From Pedobacter zeae (lineage in GTDB: Bacteria > Bacteroidota > Bacteroidia > Sphingobacteriales > Sphingobacteriaceae), in NCBI RefSeq assembly GCF_014196715.1, contig NZ_JACIEF010000001.1, forward strand, positions 24,709-88,708: DNA of 64,000 nucleotides. The letters run 5' to 3'. The position numbers were made by a program, and so were the translations under genes. The notes below the pieces were generated by a model. The model was given only the letters and a program-made list of their open reading frames with translations. It was not told where the DNA came from and did not search any database. This document shows, piece after piece, positions 47,860-56,676 of the stretch. The number at the start of each line of letters is the position of its first letter. The first letter of the stretch is position 1.

Positions 47860-48372
47860 ATGCAGGAACGCATTCCGAATATTTATCCGTTCAAGGTTAA
47901 AAAAATAAACGGCGAAGAACAGCCCTTATCAGTTTACCGCAATAAGGTGGTATTGATTGTAAATACTGCATCCGAATGCGGTTTTACACCACAGTTAAAA
48001 GAATTACAGCAGCTTAAAGACGAAATCAACAATCCTGACTTTGAGATCCTGGGTTTTCCAACCAACGATTTCGGCAAGCAGGAACCCTTAAACGGTTCGG
48101 ATATTGCCTCGTTTTGCGAAATTAACCATGGTGTCCAATTCCCTGTTTTTGATAAGATCATGGTACGGGGGCCACAGGCCCACCCGCTGTATCAGTTTCT
48201 GAGCGATAAGAAACAAAACTTAAAATTGAGTTCCAAACCCCGTTGGAACTTTCATAAATACCTGGTGAACAGAAATGGCGAGCCGGTAGATTATTTTTTG
48301 CCCTTCACCAAACCGTTGAGCTCAAAAATCAAAAAGAAAATTCAGCAACTGCTGAATCAAAATGCCCAATAA
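47860..48372 (+). CDS. Glutathione peroxidase family thiol peroxidase
   Basis: Reduces peroxides with thiols. 170 residues. Peroxidatic Cys is in VNTASECGFTPQLKEL, Gln in FPTNDFGKQEPL and Trp-Asn in KPRWNFHKYLV, the usual triad or tetrad. The Cys in ASFCEINHGVQFPVF corresponds to the resolving Cys of thioredoxin-dependent members, so a thioredoxin or bacillithiol-linked electron source is plausible. The next gene makes bacillithiol, which supports the link. Confidence 0.92.
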   Translation: MQERIPNIYPFKVKKINGEEQPLSVYRNKVVLIVNTASECGFTPQLKELQQLKDEINNPDFEILGFPTNDFGKQEPLNGSDIASFCEINHGVQFPVFDKIMVRGPQAHPLYQFLSDKKQNLKLSSKPRWNFHKYLVNRNGEPVDYFLPFTKPLSSKIKKKIQQLLNQNAQ

Positions 48373-48379
48373 ACACACG

Positions 48380-49096
48380 ATGAAATTAGATATTTTAGTT
48401 ATAGCTGTGCATCCTGATGATGCCGAGCTTTGCTGTTCAGGTACCATTTTAAAACATATTGCCCTTGGTAAAAAAGTTGGAATTGTAGATCTAACCCGGG
48501 GCGAACTGGGCACACGTGGTACTGCCGAAACCCGTGATGAGGAGGCTGCAGATTCTGCAAGAATTTTGGGCCTGCATGTCCGCGAAAACCTCGGAATGCG
48601 GGATGGTTTTTTTCAGAATGATGAATTTCATCGTTTGGAGGTAATTAAAGTGATCAGGAAATATCAGCCTGAAATTATTTTGAGCAACGCACTGGAAGAC
48701 CGTCATCCTGACCATGGCAGGGCAGGCGACCTGGTTTACGATTCGGTATTTTTATCCGGTCTGCCAAAAATCGAAACCTTGGTTGAGGGCATTAAACAGG
48801 AAGCACACCGCCCAAGATTATTGCTGCAATATATTCAGGACCGGTACTTAAAACCGGATATTATTGTGGATATTACTGAACATATGGACAAAAAAATCGA
48901 GTCCATCAAAGCCTTTAAAACACAGTTTTACAATCCCGATGTAGAAGGCTTACAAACCTATATTTCTTCTCCCGAATTTTTTGAAAGTATGATCGGTCGT
49001 GCAAGAGAATTTGGAAAGAGCATAAGTGCCACATTTGGCGAAGGTTTTACTTCGAGGAAGCTGCTGGGCGTTGATAATTTATTTGATTTGAGATAG
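48380..49096 (+). CDS. bshB1: Bacillithiol biosynthesis deacetylase BshB1
   Basis: Zinc-dependent deacetylase of 238 residues that converts GlcNAc-malate to GlcN-malate in bacillithiol synthesis. ATG at 48380 (MKLDILVIAVHPDDAELCCS) is used; an ATG at 48362 overlaps the previous gene. Zinc and catalytic residues are in AVHPDDAEL and in ALEDRHPDHGRAGDLVYDS, DLTRGELGTRGTAETRDEEA is the conserved loop. It follows the peroxidase gene by 7 bp. Confidence 0.93.
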   Translation: MKLDILVIAVHPDDAELCCSGTILKHIALGKKVGIVDLTRGELGTRGTAETRDEEAADSARILGLHVRENLGMRDGFFQNDEFHRLEVIKVIRKYQPEIILSNALEDRHPDHGRAGDLVYDSVFLSGLPKIETLVEGIKQEAHRPRLLLQYIQDRYLKPDIIVDITEHMDKKIESIKAFKTQFYNPDVEGLQTYISSPEFFESMIGRAREFGKSISATFGEGFTSRKLLGVDNLFDLR

Positions 49097-49290
49097 AAAA
49101 AAACTGTCATTCTGAGCACAGCGAAGAATCTTTGGGGTGAAAAAGTAAGCCTGACCTAATATAACTTTTAGGTGTTCCGGTATTGCCGTTATACATTCGA
49201 TAGGTTGTGGATGCTTTACTATGCTCAGAAATGACAAAGCCAGCTGCCAACAAAACCGCCGTTTAATTGTTATGCTCAAAACGAATAATA

Positions 49291-50652
49291 ATGGCGAATA
49301 TATTATCCTCTCTCAAAAACGCTTACCATCTTTTTAAACATATCGATTTCGATAAGCTGGAAGTTTTATCGAAAAAAGTCGATTTACCCAAAATGGTCGA
49401 AACCATCTCGAGCCTGGATGATAAACAGCTTCAGGGGATGATGAAAATGATGGGCGGATCGGGTAAAAAGAAAGAACTGCCTCCAATAGAAGGCGATTTT
49501 TACCATTTGGGTGATGAAGCACTCAAAGATGAAGACCGTGAACTTCAGCTAAAAGTACGCGCTTTTTTAGAAAAAGAGGTAAAACCAATTGTAAACCACT
49601 ATTGGAACAAGGCCGAATTTCCTTTCGAAATTATACCGAAACTTGCCGAACTTAATATCTGTGGCTTAACCTACAAAGGCTATGGCTGCCCCGGAAAATC
49701 GAATTTAATGGAAGGTATTTTAGCGATGGAAATGGCCAGGATCGATACTTCAATTTCGACCTTTTTTGGCGTGCAGAGCGGTTTGGCCATGGGGTCGATC
49801 TATTTATGCGGATCGGAGGAGCAAAAACAACAATGGTTACCGCTGATGCAGCAATTTAAAATTATTGGTGCATTTGGACTAACTGAGCCCGAAGTGGGCT
49901 CTGCTGCTGCCGGAGGATTAACTACAACGTGTAAAAAAATAAACGGCAAATGGGTGTTAAACGGCCAGAAAAAATGGATCGGTAATGCCACTTTTGCAGA
50001 TATTTTAATTATTTGGGCGCGTGATGAAGATAGCGGTGAGGTTAAAGGTTTTATCGTGAAAAAAGATAACCCCGGATTTGCGGTAGAAAAAATGCAGGAT
50101 AAAATGGCCTTGCGGATTGTGCAGAATGGAATGATTACCTTAACCAATTGTGAGGTTGAAGAAGCCGACCGGTTACAAAATGCAAATTCGTTTAAAGATA
50201 CCGCCAAAGTATTGCAGATGACGAGGGCTGGAGTAGCCTGGCAGGCAGTGGGTTGTGCCCGGGGCGCTTATGAAAATGCACTGGACTATACGCGAAACAG
50301 AAAACAATTTGGCAAACCTATTGCTTCTTTCCAACTGATCCAGAACCATTTGGTTGAAATGTTATCGAATTTAACGGCTATGCAAACATTATGCTTTAGA
50401 TTGTCGCAATTGCAGGATCAGGGACTGTTGAAAGATGAACATGCTTCGTTGGCCAAGGTTTTTTGCTCCTTGCGCACGCGTGATGTAGTGAGTAAGGCGC
50501 GTGAGGTTATGGGCGGGAATGGTATTTTACTGGAGTACAACGTGGCACGCTTTGTGGCCGATGCCGAAGCAATTTATTCATATGAGGGCACAAAAGAAAT
50601 TAACACACTTATTGTAGGCAGGGCCATAACGGGGTTTTCTGCTTTTGTTTAA
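49291..50652 (+). CDS. Acyl-CoA dehydrogenase family protein
   Basis: FAD-dependent dehydrogenase of 453 residues from ATG 49291; an in-frame TTG at 49267 is less likely. About 65 N-terminal residues (ILSSLKNAYHLFKHIDFDKL, KQLQGMMKMMGGSGKKKELP) come before the usual fold. Family motifs: AFGLTEPEVGSAAAGGLTTT, GQKKWIGNATFADILIIWAR, MTRAGVAWQAVGCARGAYE, REVMGGNGILLEYNVARFVA, and the catalytic-base loop IYSYEGTKEINTLI with Glu as in glutaryl-CoA dehydrogenases. Substrate is therefore possibly glutaryl-CoA; the lysine aminotransferase at 51456 fits lysine breakdown, but this is inference. Confidence 0.88.
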   Translation: MANILSSLKNAYHLFKHIDFDKLEVLSKKVDLPKMVETISSLDDKQLQGMMKMMGGSGKKKELPPIEGDFYHLGDEALKDEDRELQLKVRAFLEKEVKPIVNHYWNKAEFPFEIIPKLAELNICGLTYKGYGCPGKSNLMEGILAMEMARIDTSISTFFGVQSGLAMGSIYLCGSEEQKQQWLPLMQQFKIIGAFGLTEPEVGSAAAGGLTTTCKKINGKWVLNGQKKWIGNATFADILIIWARDEDSGEVKGFIVKKDNPGFAVEKMQDKMALRIVQNGMITLTNCEVEEADRLQNANSFKDTAKVLQMTRAGVAWQAVGCARGAYENALDYTRNRKQFGKPIASFQLIQNHLVEMLSNLTAMQTLCFRLSQLQDQGLLKDEHASLAKVFCSLRTRDVVSKAREVMGGNGILLEYNVARFVADAEAIYSYEGTKEINTLIVGRAITGFSAFV

Positions 50653-51051
50653 GGGGAGCTCGAAGCTTGAAAGCGTAAGCACAATTTGGGAACTTCGTGA
50701 GTTTTGAGCTGGGGTAATCAGTAACCTGAGCATAGCTGAAGGCTTAAGTAGTTTGATCATTATTGTTTCTTTCTGTGCGGATACAGACCGGGTTTAGAGT
50801 TACTTGTCAGTCTGAGCGTAGTCGAATACTCCTGCGTTTAATAAGAACTTTTAGGCTTAGGAAACGAATGTCAGTATGTTATAGGAGGCTACAGTCCTGC
50901 CATTTTCTTTTTTTTCATTTCTGTTATGCTGTGAGGTGCCAAGCATCTTTTTCATAGGTTACAGGTGCTTCGTGCCTCAGCATGACAAAACATCCAAGGG
51001 CATTGCAAGCAAACTCCGATCGTAACGGATGTCTTCCTATTTTATCCTCCG
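50653..51051. other. Intergenic region, no gene seen
   Basis: 399 bp. It contains dispersed repeat fragments such as TCTGAGCGTAGTCGAATAC near 50812 and CAGCATGAC near 50978. Short frames here lack protein-like features. Confidence 0.4.
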
Positions 51052-51453
51052 TTAAAACGGATGTTTATTAAATGCCACCTGGCTCATGGCGCTTTTTTCG
51101 TATAAGGCGATACAATCTTTGTTAAAAACCGGATCAAAATTTACTTCACCCGGCTGTAGGTTTTGCGGAACATTGGCACTTTGCATAAAGAAATATACCT
51201 TGGTATTACCATATTTGGTGTGTGGCATTAAATTACCATAATCTTCCATTTCTTTCCATACCGAATCTTTAACCGTTACCACATAAATGCGTTGCACCGG
51301 GCCGGTATTGTTGGCATTCCTGTATTTGGCAATTTCTTTAAAACCAGCCTTCATATCTTCAATGCCGGGTTGGTTAAAAGTATCTTTAACCATAAAGAAA
51401 ACCAGAATTAAAACAATTGCCGTAATGGTATAAATAAAAGATTTTCTGCTCAT
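51052..51453 (-). CDS. Membrane-anchored hypothetical protein
   Basis: Protein of 133 residues with one N-terminal helix (SFIYTITAIVLILVFFMV) and a small outer domain (RIYVVTVKDSVWKEMEDYGN, YGNTKVYFFMQSANVPQNLQ). No family recognised. It follows the lysine aminotransferase by 2 bp, hence the same operon. Confidence 0.75.
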   Translation of the reverse strand: MSRKSFIYTITAIVLILVFFMVKDTFNQPGIEDMKAGFKEIAKYRNANNTGPVQRIYVVTVKDSVWKEMEDYGNLMPHTKYGNTKVYFFMQSANVPQNLQPGEVNFDPVFNKDCIALYEKSAMSQVAFNKHPF

Positions 51454-51455
51454 GC

Positions 51456-52787
51456 CTACAATAAAGGCAATATTTTTTCCATAACCGTCAGGCCTTCGTC
51501 AATATGTTTTTGTTCAATGCAAAGCGCCGGACGGAAGCGTATCGTTTTTTCGCCACAGCCTAAAAACATCACATTGTTTTCCAGTCCTTTACTGATAAAG
51601 GCATTACGCATATCTTTATTAGGAAAATCGAACGAACATAACAAGCCTCTGCCACGTACATTACTCATTTTATCGAACCGGTGTGACAGGCTTTCTAGAT
51701 TATCTTTTAAATAGGCTCCAACGTTAGTTGCGTTGTCGCAAAGCCGATCTTCTTCTACAATCTGTAAAATCTGTGTGGAGCGTACCATATCAACCAGGTT
51801 ACCACCCCAGGTAGAGTTAATCCGGCTTGGCACTTTAAATACATTGGTTTCGATTTCATCTACTTTGTTTCCAACCAAAATGCCGCACACCTGCATCTTT
51901 TTACCAAAAGCAATAATATCTGGCCGGGCTTTTTCGCTAAAATGCTGGTGGCACCAGAATTTCCCCGTTAAACCCACGCCGGTTTGTACTTCATCGTAAA
52001 TTAAAAAAGCTTCATTTTCATCTGCTAAAGCCTTAAGTTGGATCAAAAACTCTTCGCGCAGGTGGTTGTCGCCACCTTCTGATTGGATGGGTTCTACAAT
52101 TATAGCACAGATATCATCTTTATTTTCTGTAAAAGCTTTTTTAATCAGTGCCAGCGACGCTTCTTCGGTTGCAATGGCATGGCTTAAATTATCTCCTGAA
52201 AGTGGGAATTTAACCTCCGGAACCGGCACCCTTGGCCAATCGAACTTGGCAAACCATTTTGTTTTATCGGGTAAGGTATTGGTTAAGCTTAAAGTATAAC
52301 CGGTTCTGCCGTGAAAAGCCCGCTCGAAGTGTAAAACCTTAAAGCCCTTTTCAGATGTATAACCTTTGGCAAAGTTTTTTTGAACTTTCCAATCCATGGC
52401 TACTTTAATAGCATTTTCAACTGCTAAGGCGCCTCCGGCAATAAAAAAGGCATGCGGCAGGTAAGAAGGGATACCAACTTTAGAAAATGTTTCTACAAAC
52501 TGGGCGTATTGTTGGGTATAAACATCGGAATTGGAAGGATTGGCCAAAGCAGCCAGGAAAAGATTTTTTTTAAAGGCTTCATCATTGATCATTTTAGGGT
52601 GATTATAACCTAAAGGAACGGAAGCAAAACAGGTAAAAAAATCAAGTAGGTTCCGGTTATATTTAGCATCGTAGATATAGGCACCATTACTTTTTTCCAT
52701 GTCGTAGGTAAGGTCGAAACCGTCGGCCAAAATGTGTTTCCTTAATGATTCGTTAACGCGATCTGCAGGTACTGTTAATTGGTACAT
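51456..52787 (-). CDS. lat: L-lysine 6-transaminase
   Basis: PLP enzyme of 443 residues that moves the epsilon-amino group of lysine to 2-oxoglutarate, giving 2-aminoadipate semialdehyde. ATG at 52787 is used; the TTG at 52811 lies in a -7 box (TAAATTTG, 52809-52816) with TTG 18 nt upstream. Motifs: FFTCFASVPLGYNHPKM, FIAGGALAVENAIKVAMDWK, ERAFHGRTGYTLSLTNT, FLIYDEVQTGVGLTGKFW and the PLP Lys in DIIAFGKKMQVCGILVG. The sequence type is that of Lat rather than ornithine aminotransferase. Confidence 0.93.
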   Translation of the reverse strand: MYQLTVPADRVNESLRKHILADGFDLTYDMEKSNGAYIYDAKYNRNLLDFFTCFASVPLGYNHPKMINDEAFKKNLFLAALANPSNSDVYTQQYAQFVETFSKVGIPSYLPHAFFIAGGALAVENAIKVAMDWKVQKNFAKGYTSEKGFKVLHFERAFHGRTGYTLSLTNTLPDKTKWFAKFDWPRVPVPEVKFPLSGDNLSHAIATEEASLALIKKAFTENKDDICAIIVEPIQSEGGDNHLREEFLIQLKALADENEAFLIYDEVQTGVGLTGKFWCHQHFSEKARPDIIAFGKKMQVCGILVGNKVDEIETNVFKVPSRINSTWGGNLVDMVRSTQILQIVEEDRLCDNATNVGAYLKDNLESLSHRFDKMSNVRGRGLLCSFDFPNKDMRNAFISKGLENNVMFLGCGEKTIRFRPALCIEQKHIDEGLTVMEKILPLL

Positions 52788-52808
52788 AAAACTGGATTTG
52801 GTATATTT

Positions 52809-52837
52809 CAAATTTAGTTAAATGTGCCTAAAATCAA
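52809..52837 (-). promoter_or_regulatory. lat promoter
   Basis: On the minus strand TTG (52835-52837), 18 nt, TAAATTTG (52809-52816). Good match to the phylum consensus; it lies 21 nt before the ATG. Confidence 0.6.
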
Positions 52838-53059
52838 AATTTAAGCACTTTTTGTACTCCTGCAACAAAAAATAGGTTTAAACAGTTTAAAGTATGATTA
52901 TAGACAGAATCGGGTTTTGGACTTCACAGATGTGGAAAACTTTTTAATAAGAAATTTGCGCTAAAGCGTCTTTGTTACCAGTATCAATTGTTCAAAAACC
53001 TTCCCGATATTTAAAATCAAATACCGGGAAAGCCTTATCAAATAGCATCTGTTGCTGCA

Positions 53060-54136
53060 CTACATCCCGTCTGATCGCATGGCAAAAACTAATTTTACAT
53101 GTCTGAAAGCATTTGCTTCGCTCCATTCATTATCATAATTTAAACCATAAGGCCAAAAATGGCCGCCCCCGGTGTGTATTGCTGCACTTTGCCCATCAAA
53201 AATCTTAATGAGTGCAACGGTATTGGCTCCAAGGAAGTCGCCTGTAGAGGTATTTGATGACCATCCACTGCTGATGCCTACCCCATAGGTATGCGCAATT
53301 TCGTGCATTGCCGTACGTACATTCTGGTAACTGGTATTGGCACCAAAACGTATATTGCCATTTGTGCTGCCATCAGCTGTAGGTACACCGGTATTGTATT
53401 CTACTGTGAGCGTGCGCGATGGCCAGTTAGCCCCTGCGTTATACCTCGCACAGGCATCGTTCATGGCATTGGTAATGCGTGTAACCACATCTGCAGGTAC
53501 GCCCGTACTGTTAAGTACCCAGCCCAATTGACCATTAGCGTTAACGGTTAGTAACGACCATTGCTGGCTCTCTGTACCCGAGTAACTCCATTGTTCAACA
53601 TTGGCGCCATTATCAATTGATTGATTGGCCACATTAAGGTCTTTGCCGCTGTTTCTGTTTATAATACGATAATAACCGTTGCCAAGTGAGGTAAATTGCC
53701 ACTGCTGATTGGTTGCGCCGTTGTAGGTAGATATATTTACGTTAGCTCCGTCGGCTGTACCTGCCTGGTCTACCTGAAGCCCTTTGGAACTATGTACACC
53801 AATAATCGAATAGTAACCTCCAGAAAGCAGCGTTAGGTTCCATCTTTGGTTGGTTCCGCCATTGCTGGCATATTGGGAAACATTAGCGCCATCTGCAGTC
53901 TGAAATCCGCCAACATCAAGAACTTTCCCGCTTTTACGGTTCACGATATAGAAAGTACCATTCCCGACAGATAAAGGGGTTTCGTTAGGCGGTATTGCAC
54001 TTAGTTTTCCTTTTAGGGAAAGGCCTTGGGTGGTATCCGGGTCAGGGAGATCGCTTTTTCTGCAACTGCCGGCAAGTAAAATCAGTCCGAGCATAAAGAT
54101 GCTGGTCAGGCCTGAGGTAAAGGATTTTGTTTTCAT
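53060..54136 (-). CDS. Lipoprotein with ricin-B-type lectin domain and zincin-like metallopeptidase domain
   Basis: Secreted protein of 358 residues from ATG 54136 (a GTG upstream at 54163 is ignored). Lipobox at Cys25 (LGLILLAGSCRKSDL). A beta-trefoil lectin covers about 60-200 with three QxW repeats (QRW 97-99, QQW 144-146, QQW 191-193), each after a GxxxxGANV-type strand (TADGANVSQYAS, TADGANVNISTYNG, IDNGANVEQWSYSG). The C-terminal 160 residues carry TAMHEIAHTYGVG, an HExxHxxGxG-type zinc site at 278-287. It likely binds a glycan and cleaves protein; substrate is unknown. Confidence 0.85.
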   Translation of the reverse strand: MKTKSFTSGLTSIFMLGLILLAGSCRKSDLPDPDTTQGLSLKGKLSAIPPNETPLSVGNGTFYIVNRKSGKVLDVGGFQTADGANVSQYASNGGTNQRWNLTLLSGGYYSIIGVHSSKGLQVDQAGTADGANVNISTYNGATNQQWQFTSLGNGYYRIINRNSGKDLNVANQSIDNGANVEQWSYSGTESQQWSLLTVNANGQLGWVLNSTGVPADVVTRITNAMNDACARYNAGANWPSRTLTVEYNTGVPTADGSTNGNIRFGANTSYQNVRTAMHEIAHTYGVGISSGWSSNTSTGDFLGANTVALIKIFDGQSAAIHTGGGHFWPYGLNYDNEWSEANAFRHVKLVFAMRSDGM

Positions 54137-54903
54137 AAAGATTAGGTTAAGATGAATGAACACGCATATATAAATGTCCGTTTGGTTAGTTAAAGAGGAT
54201 ATATGCTACCCGTTTATATGGGCCGCTCTTTTTTTAGCTTGAAATGTATAGTTGAATTGGTCTTAAATTAAAGAGCAGATTTACAGCGATATAAAGCAAT
54301 AAACCTGTTTCGGAGGTTAGGCCGTTAATGAAATTTCGTGATGAGGAGATTAAAGTGATCAGTGAGCCTCTAATGAGCGGTAAGTATGTTCACGAAACCT
54401 GATTGAATGGTTAATGAGCACCTGGCCCTTAATGAAGCCAGATATCCTGCTGATCTTCAATGAGAGAAGAATTGCTAAATACAAGGGTAGTTGGTTTTTC
54501 TGTAGCATAATTTAGTTTTTCATAATCGGTTAAACGGTTTGTGATCTCGGAAAATGGTTTATAGTCATTTTTAATAGTTTATAACCATCAATTACCCTAC
54601 CCGGGGGGTAATCAGGATCAATCCTATTTATACTTGGTTAAAACAAATTAAGCACAAAAAAGGTGTTTGTAGTGAGGGGTAATCTCATAAAAATAAGGGG
54701 ACAAACTCTTTTTATTTTTGTGGTTATGCCTTATTTTAAGTTTTCAAATACGGCCATATTTTTATACATGTCTTTTTAAGTTTATTTTTTCTTCTGTAAT
54801 AAAAAGACAAGGAAAGGAGGAGCGATTGATGATATTTTTTGGGCTTAATCTCTCCTCCATCATCCGGTAAGTTGATCAATTCATTTTTCTGATGGTTTTA
54901 AGA
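54137..54903. other. 767-bp region without recognised gene
   Basis: The longest gene-free stretch between genes. It is AT-rich and contains a palindrome ATTACCC-N7-GGGTAAT at 54591-54612 and an imperfect GGAGGAG / CTCCTCC pair near 54817-54860 that could terminate the SDR gene. No RNA family recognised. Confidence 0.45.
54591..54612. promoter_or_regulatory. Palindrome ATTACCC ... GGGTAAT
   Basis: Seven-base arms around a C/G-rich centre (TACCCGGG) in an otherwise AT-rich region about 455 bp upstream of the lectin-zincin gene. Operator role is a guess. Confidence 0.35.
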
Positions 54904-55656
54904 TCAGAATGCCGAACGCCTTGCGCCGCCATCTACCACTGAAACCGTTCCGGTAATGTATTTGGCGCGGGGTGAAACCAGGAAAACAGCCAGATTGGCC
55001 ATATCCTGTACCTCGCCAAAATCTTGCAGGGGTATTTCGCTTTCTGCATATTTGCGTCGCTCGTCACCAGGAAAATAGCGACGGATGTTTTCGGTGTCGA
55101 TCAGTCCGGGTTGCAAACAATTCACCCTGATGCCATCTTTACCCAACTCACCGGCAAGTTGTTTAGACCACATGGCCACAGCGGCTTTGGCAACAGCAGA
55201 AACATTCAGCGAGCGCAATTCGTAAGTACTGGTCAAATTGAGTATCGCACCCTGCTTCCGGCTTATAAAATGTGGTAACAAAGCTTGCGTGAGTAGCCTG
55301 GGGCGCTCAAAATCTAAAGCCATCGATTTGGTCCAGGGTTCTTCCGGCCCTGTTGCCTCTACGGGCTGGCTTTGCCCTGCATTGTTAATGAGGATGTCGA
55401 TATGACCAAGTGCCGCTAAAGCTGCGGTGGCAATTTTTTGTGGCGCATCAGGTTTGAGTAAATCCTGGGTAAAAACAACGGGCGTGGGGTTTCCTTCTTC
55501 AACGATCTCACTGAGCAGGCTATCTAATGCTTGTTGGTTGCGGCCTGTGATGAAAACTTTTACACCTTCTTTTGCCAGTTCTTTAGCTATTGATCTGCCG
55601 ATCCCCTTAGATGCTCCGGTTACCAATGCCGTTTTTCCGGTTAAATATAAGTCCAT
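54904..55656 (-). CDS. Short-chain dehydrogenase/reductase family protein lacking the catalytic Tyr
   Basis: Rossmann-fold protein of 250 residues. Cofactor motif TGASKGIG at 13-20, NNAG at 91-94, Ser143 in LNLTSTYELRS, Lys157 and the VNCLQPGLIDTENIRRY and GTVSVVDGG motifs are present. The YxxxK motif is not: residues 153-157 read SAVAK, so Ser stands at the Tyr position, and Ser143-Lys157 spacing (14) is two to three residues shorter than usual. It is either an inactive relative or a subfamily with other chemistry. Divergent from an HxlR regulator, 98 bp. Confidence 0.85.
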   Translation of the reverse strand: MDLYLTGKTALVTGASKGIGRSIAKELAKEGVKVFITGRNQQALDSLLSEIVEEGNPTPVVFTQDLLKPDAPQKIATAALAALGHIDILINNAGQSQPVEATGPEEPWTKSMALDFERPRLLTQALLPHFISRKQGAILNLTSTYELRSLNVSAVAKAAVAMWSKQLAGELGKDGIRVNCLQPGLIDTENIRRYFPGDERRKYAESEIPLQDFGEVQDMANLAVFLVSPRAKYITGTVSVVDGGARRSAF

Positions 55657-55720
55657 ATTTTCTTGTAATTAAAATGACCTTGCAATAATAACCTGCACCA
55701 CGTATTTTTATAGCATACAC

Positions 55721-55750
55721 TACCACTTGTATGGTACAAACAAATTTGTA
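55721..55750. promoter_or_regulatory. Two overlapping inverted repeats, candidate HxlR operator
   Basis: TACCA-N6-TGGTA at 55721-55736 overlaps TACAAA-N4-TTTGTA at 55735-55750, in the divergent SDR/HxlR promoter region and just before the HxlR ATG. Symmetric sites are expected for a dimeric winged-helix regulator. Confidence 0.55.
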
Positions 55751-55754
55751 AGTA

Positions 55755-56120
55755 ATGACGGCACGAAAAGAAAATTCGACCTATACGCTCAACGAAAAAT
55801 TTATAACCGATTGCGATCTGACTTATGCGGCCAACAAAATAGGAGGGAGATGGAAAATTGTCATATTGGATAAACTTGGAAACCGAAAGCTAAGGTTTAG
55901 CGAACTGAAAAAAGAATTCCCCTATATATCAGAACGGATGTTGACCTTACAATTGCGGGCATTAGAGCAGGATGAACTGGTTAAGAGAACCGTTTATGCA
56001 GAGGTTCCCCCAAGGGTAGAATATGAGCTAACGCCGATCGCACTGGAGTTTCTCCCAATCTTTTGTCAATTAAGTGCCTGGGGCAAGAAAAACAAAATGT
56101 TAAAGAATAACAGGTCATAA
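55755..56120 (+). CDS. HxlR family transcriptional regulator
   Basis: Winged-helix regulator of 121 residues. The family core is FITDCDLTYAANKIGGRWKI with its conserved Cys-containing start, then LDKLGNRKLRFSELKKEFPY, ISERMLTLQLRALEQDELVK and the wing VPPRVEYELTPIALEFLPI. Members often sense electrophiles or disulfide stress and control the divergent oxidoreductase gene, here the SDR protein. The Cys in ITDCDL may be the sensing residue. Confidence 0.92.
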   Translation: MTARKENSTYTLNEKFITDCDLTYAANKIGGRWKIVILDKLGNRKLRFSELKKEFPYISERMLTLQLRALEQDELVKRTVYAEVPPRVEYELTPIALEFLPIFCQLSAWGKKNKMLKNNRS

Positions 56121-56232
56121 AACGTTATAAATGTAATAAATCAGCAGATATTGGCTACCTTTAGTTAATTGAGCAGCAAGTGCTGCCATCAGTTGATGAA
56201 GTATATTTTAAAATTATATCGGGTTAAATATC

Positions 56233-56538
56233 ATGGCAGAAGTTAAATTAACTATTCAAAAAGAAGGGCCTAGCGCATTCGAACTTTATGATGAAGGTGA
56301 AAAGTACGGAGAAATGGTTTTTGATATTCAGGGAGAAAATCTAACCGTTTATCATACCGAAATTGATCCTGAAAAAGAAGGTAAAGGTTATGCAAAACTA
56401 TTGCTCGATGCGATGGTAAATTATGTGCGCACCCATAAGCTGAAGGTAATTCCACTCTGCCCATACGTGCATTTGCAATTTAAACGCCACGAAGAACTTT
56501 ACGGAGATATCTGGAACAAAGTGCGTGAAAACGATTAA
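56233..56538 (+). CDS. GNAT-like N-acetyltransferase (YjdJ/NATD1 type)
   Basis: Small protein of 101 residues. The pattern MVFDIQGENLTVYHTEIDPE, KEGKGYAKLLLDAMVNYVRT and VIPLCPYVHLQFKRHEELY fits the short acetyltransferase family with a minimal GNAT fold, including the acetyl-CoA loop around KEGKGYAK. Substrate unknown. Confidence 0.9.
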   Translation: MAEVKLTIQKEGPSAFELYDEGEKYGEMVFDIQGENLTVYHTEIDPEKEGKGYAKLLLDAMVNYVRTHKLKVIPLCPYVHLQFKRHEELYGDIWNKVREND

Positions 56539-56676
56539 CCGGTAATCACTATCGAATCAAATCAGGAAAGTTACATTAATGATCAAGTATTTTGATCCGG
56601 ATATGTTGTGCCATATCGTCAAAGAAAATTAACTTTACCGAAAAACCAATCAGATTCTTAAAATACTACGCACAAA

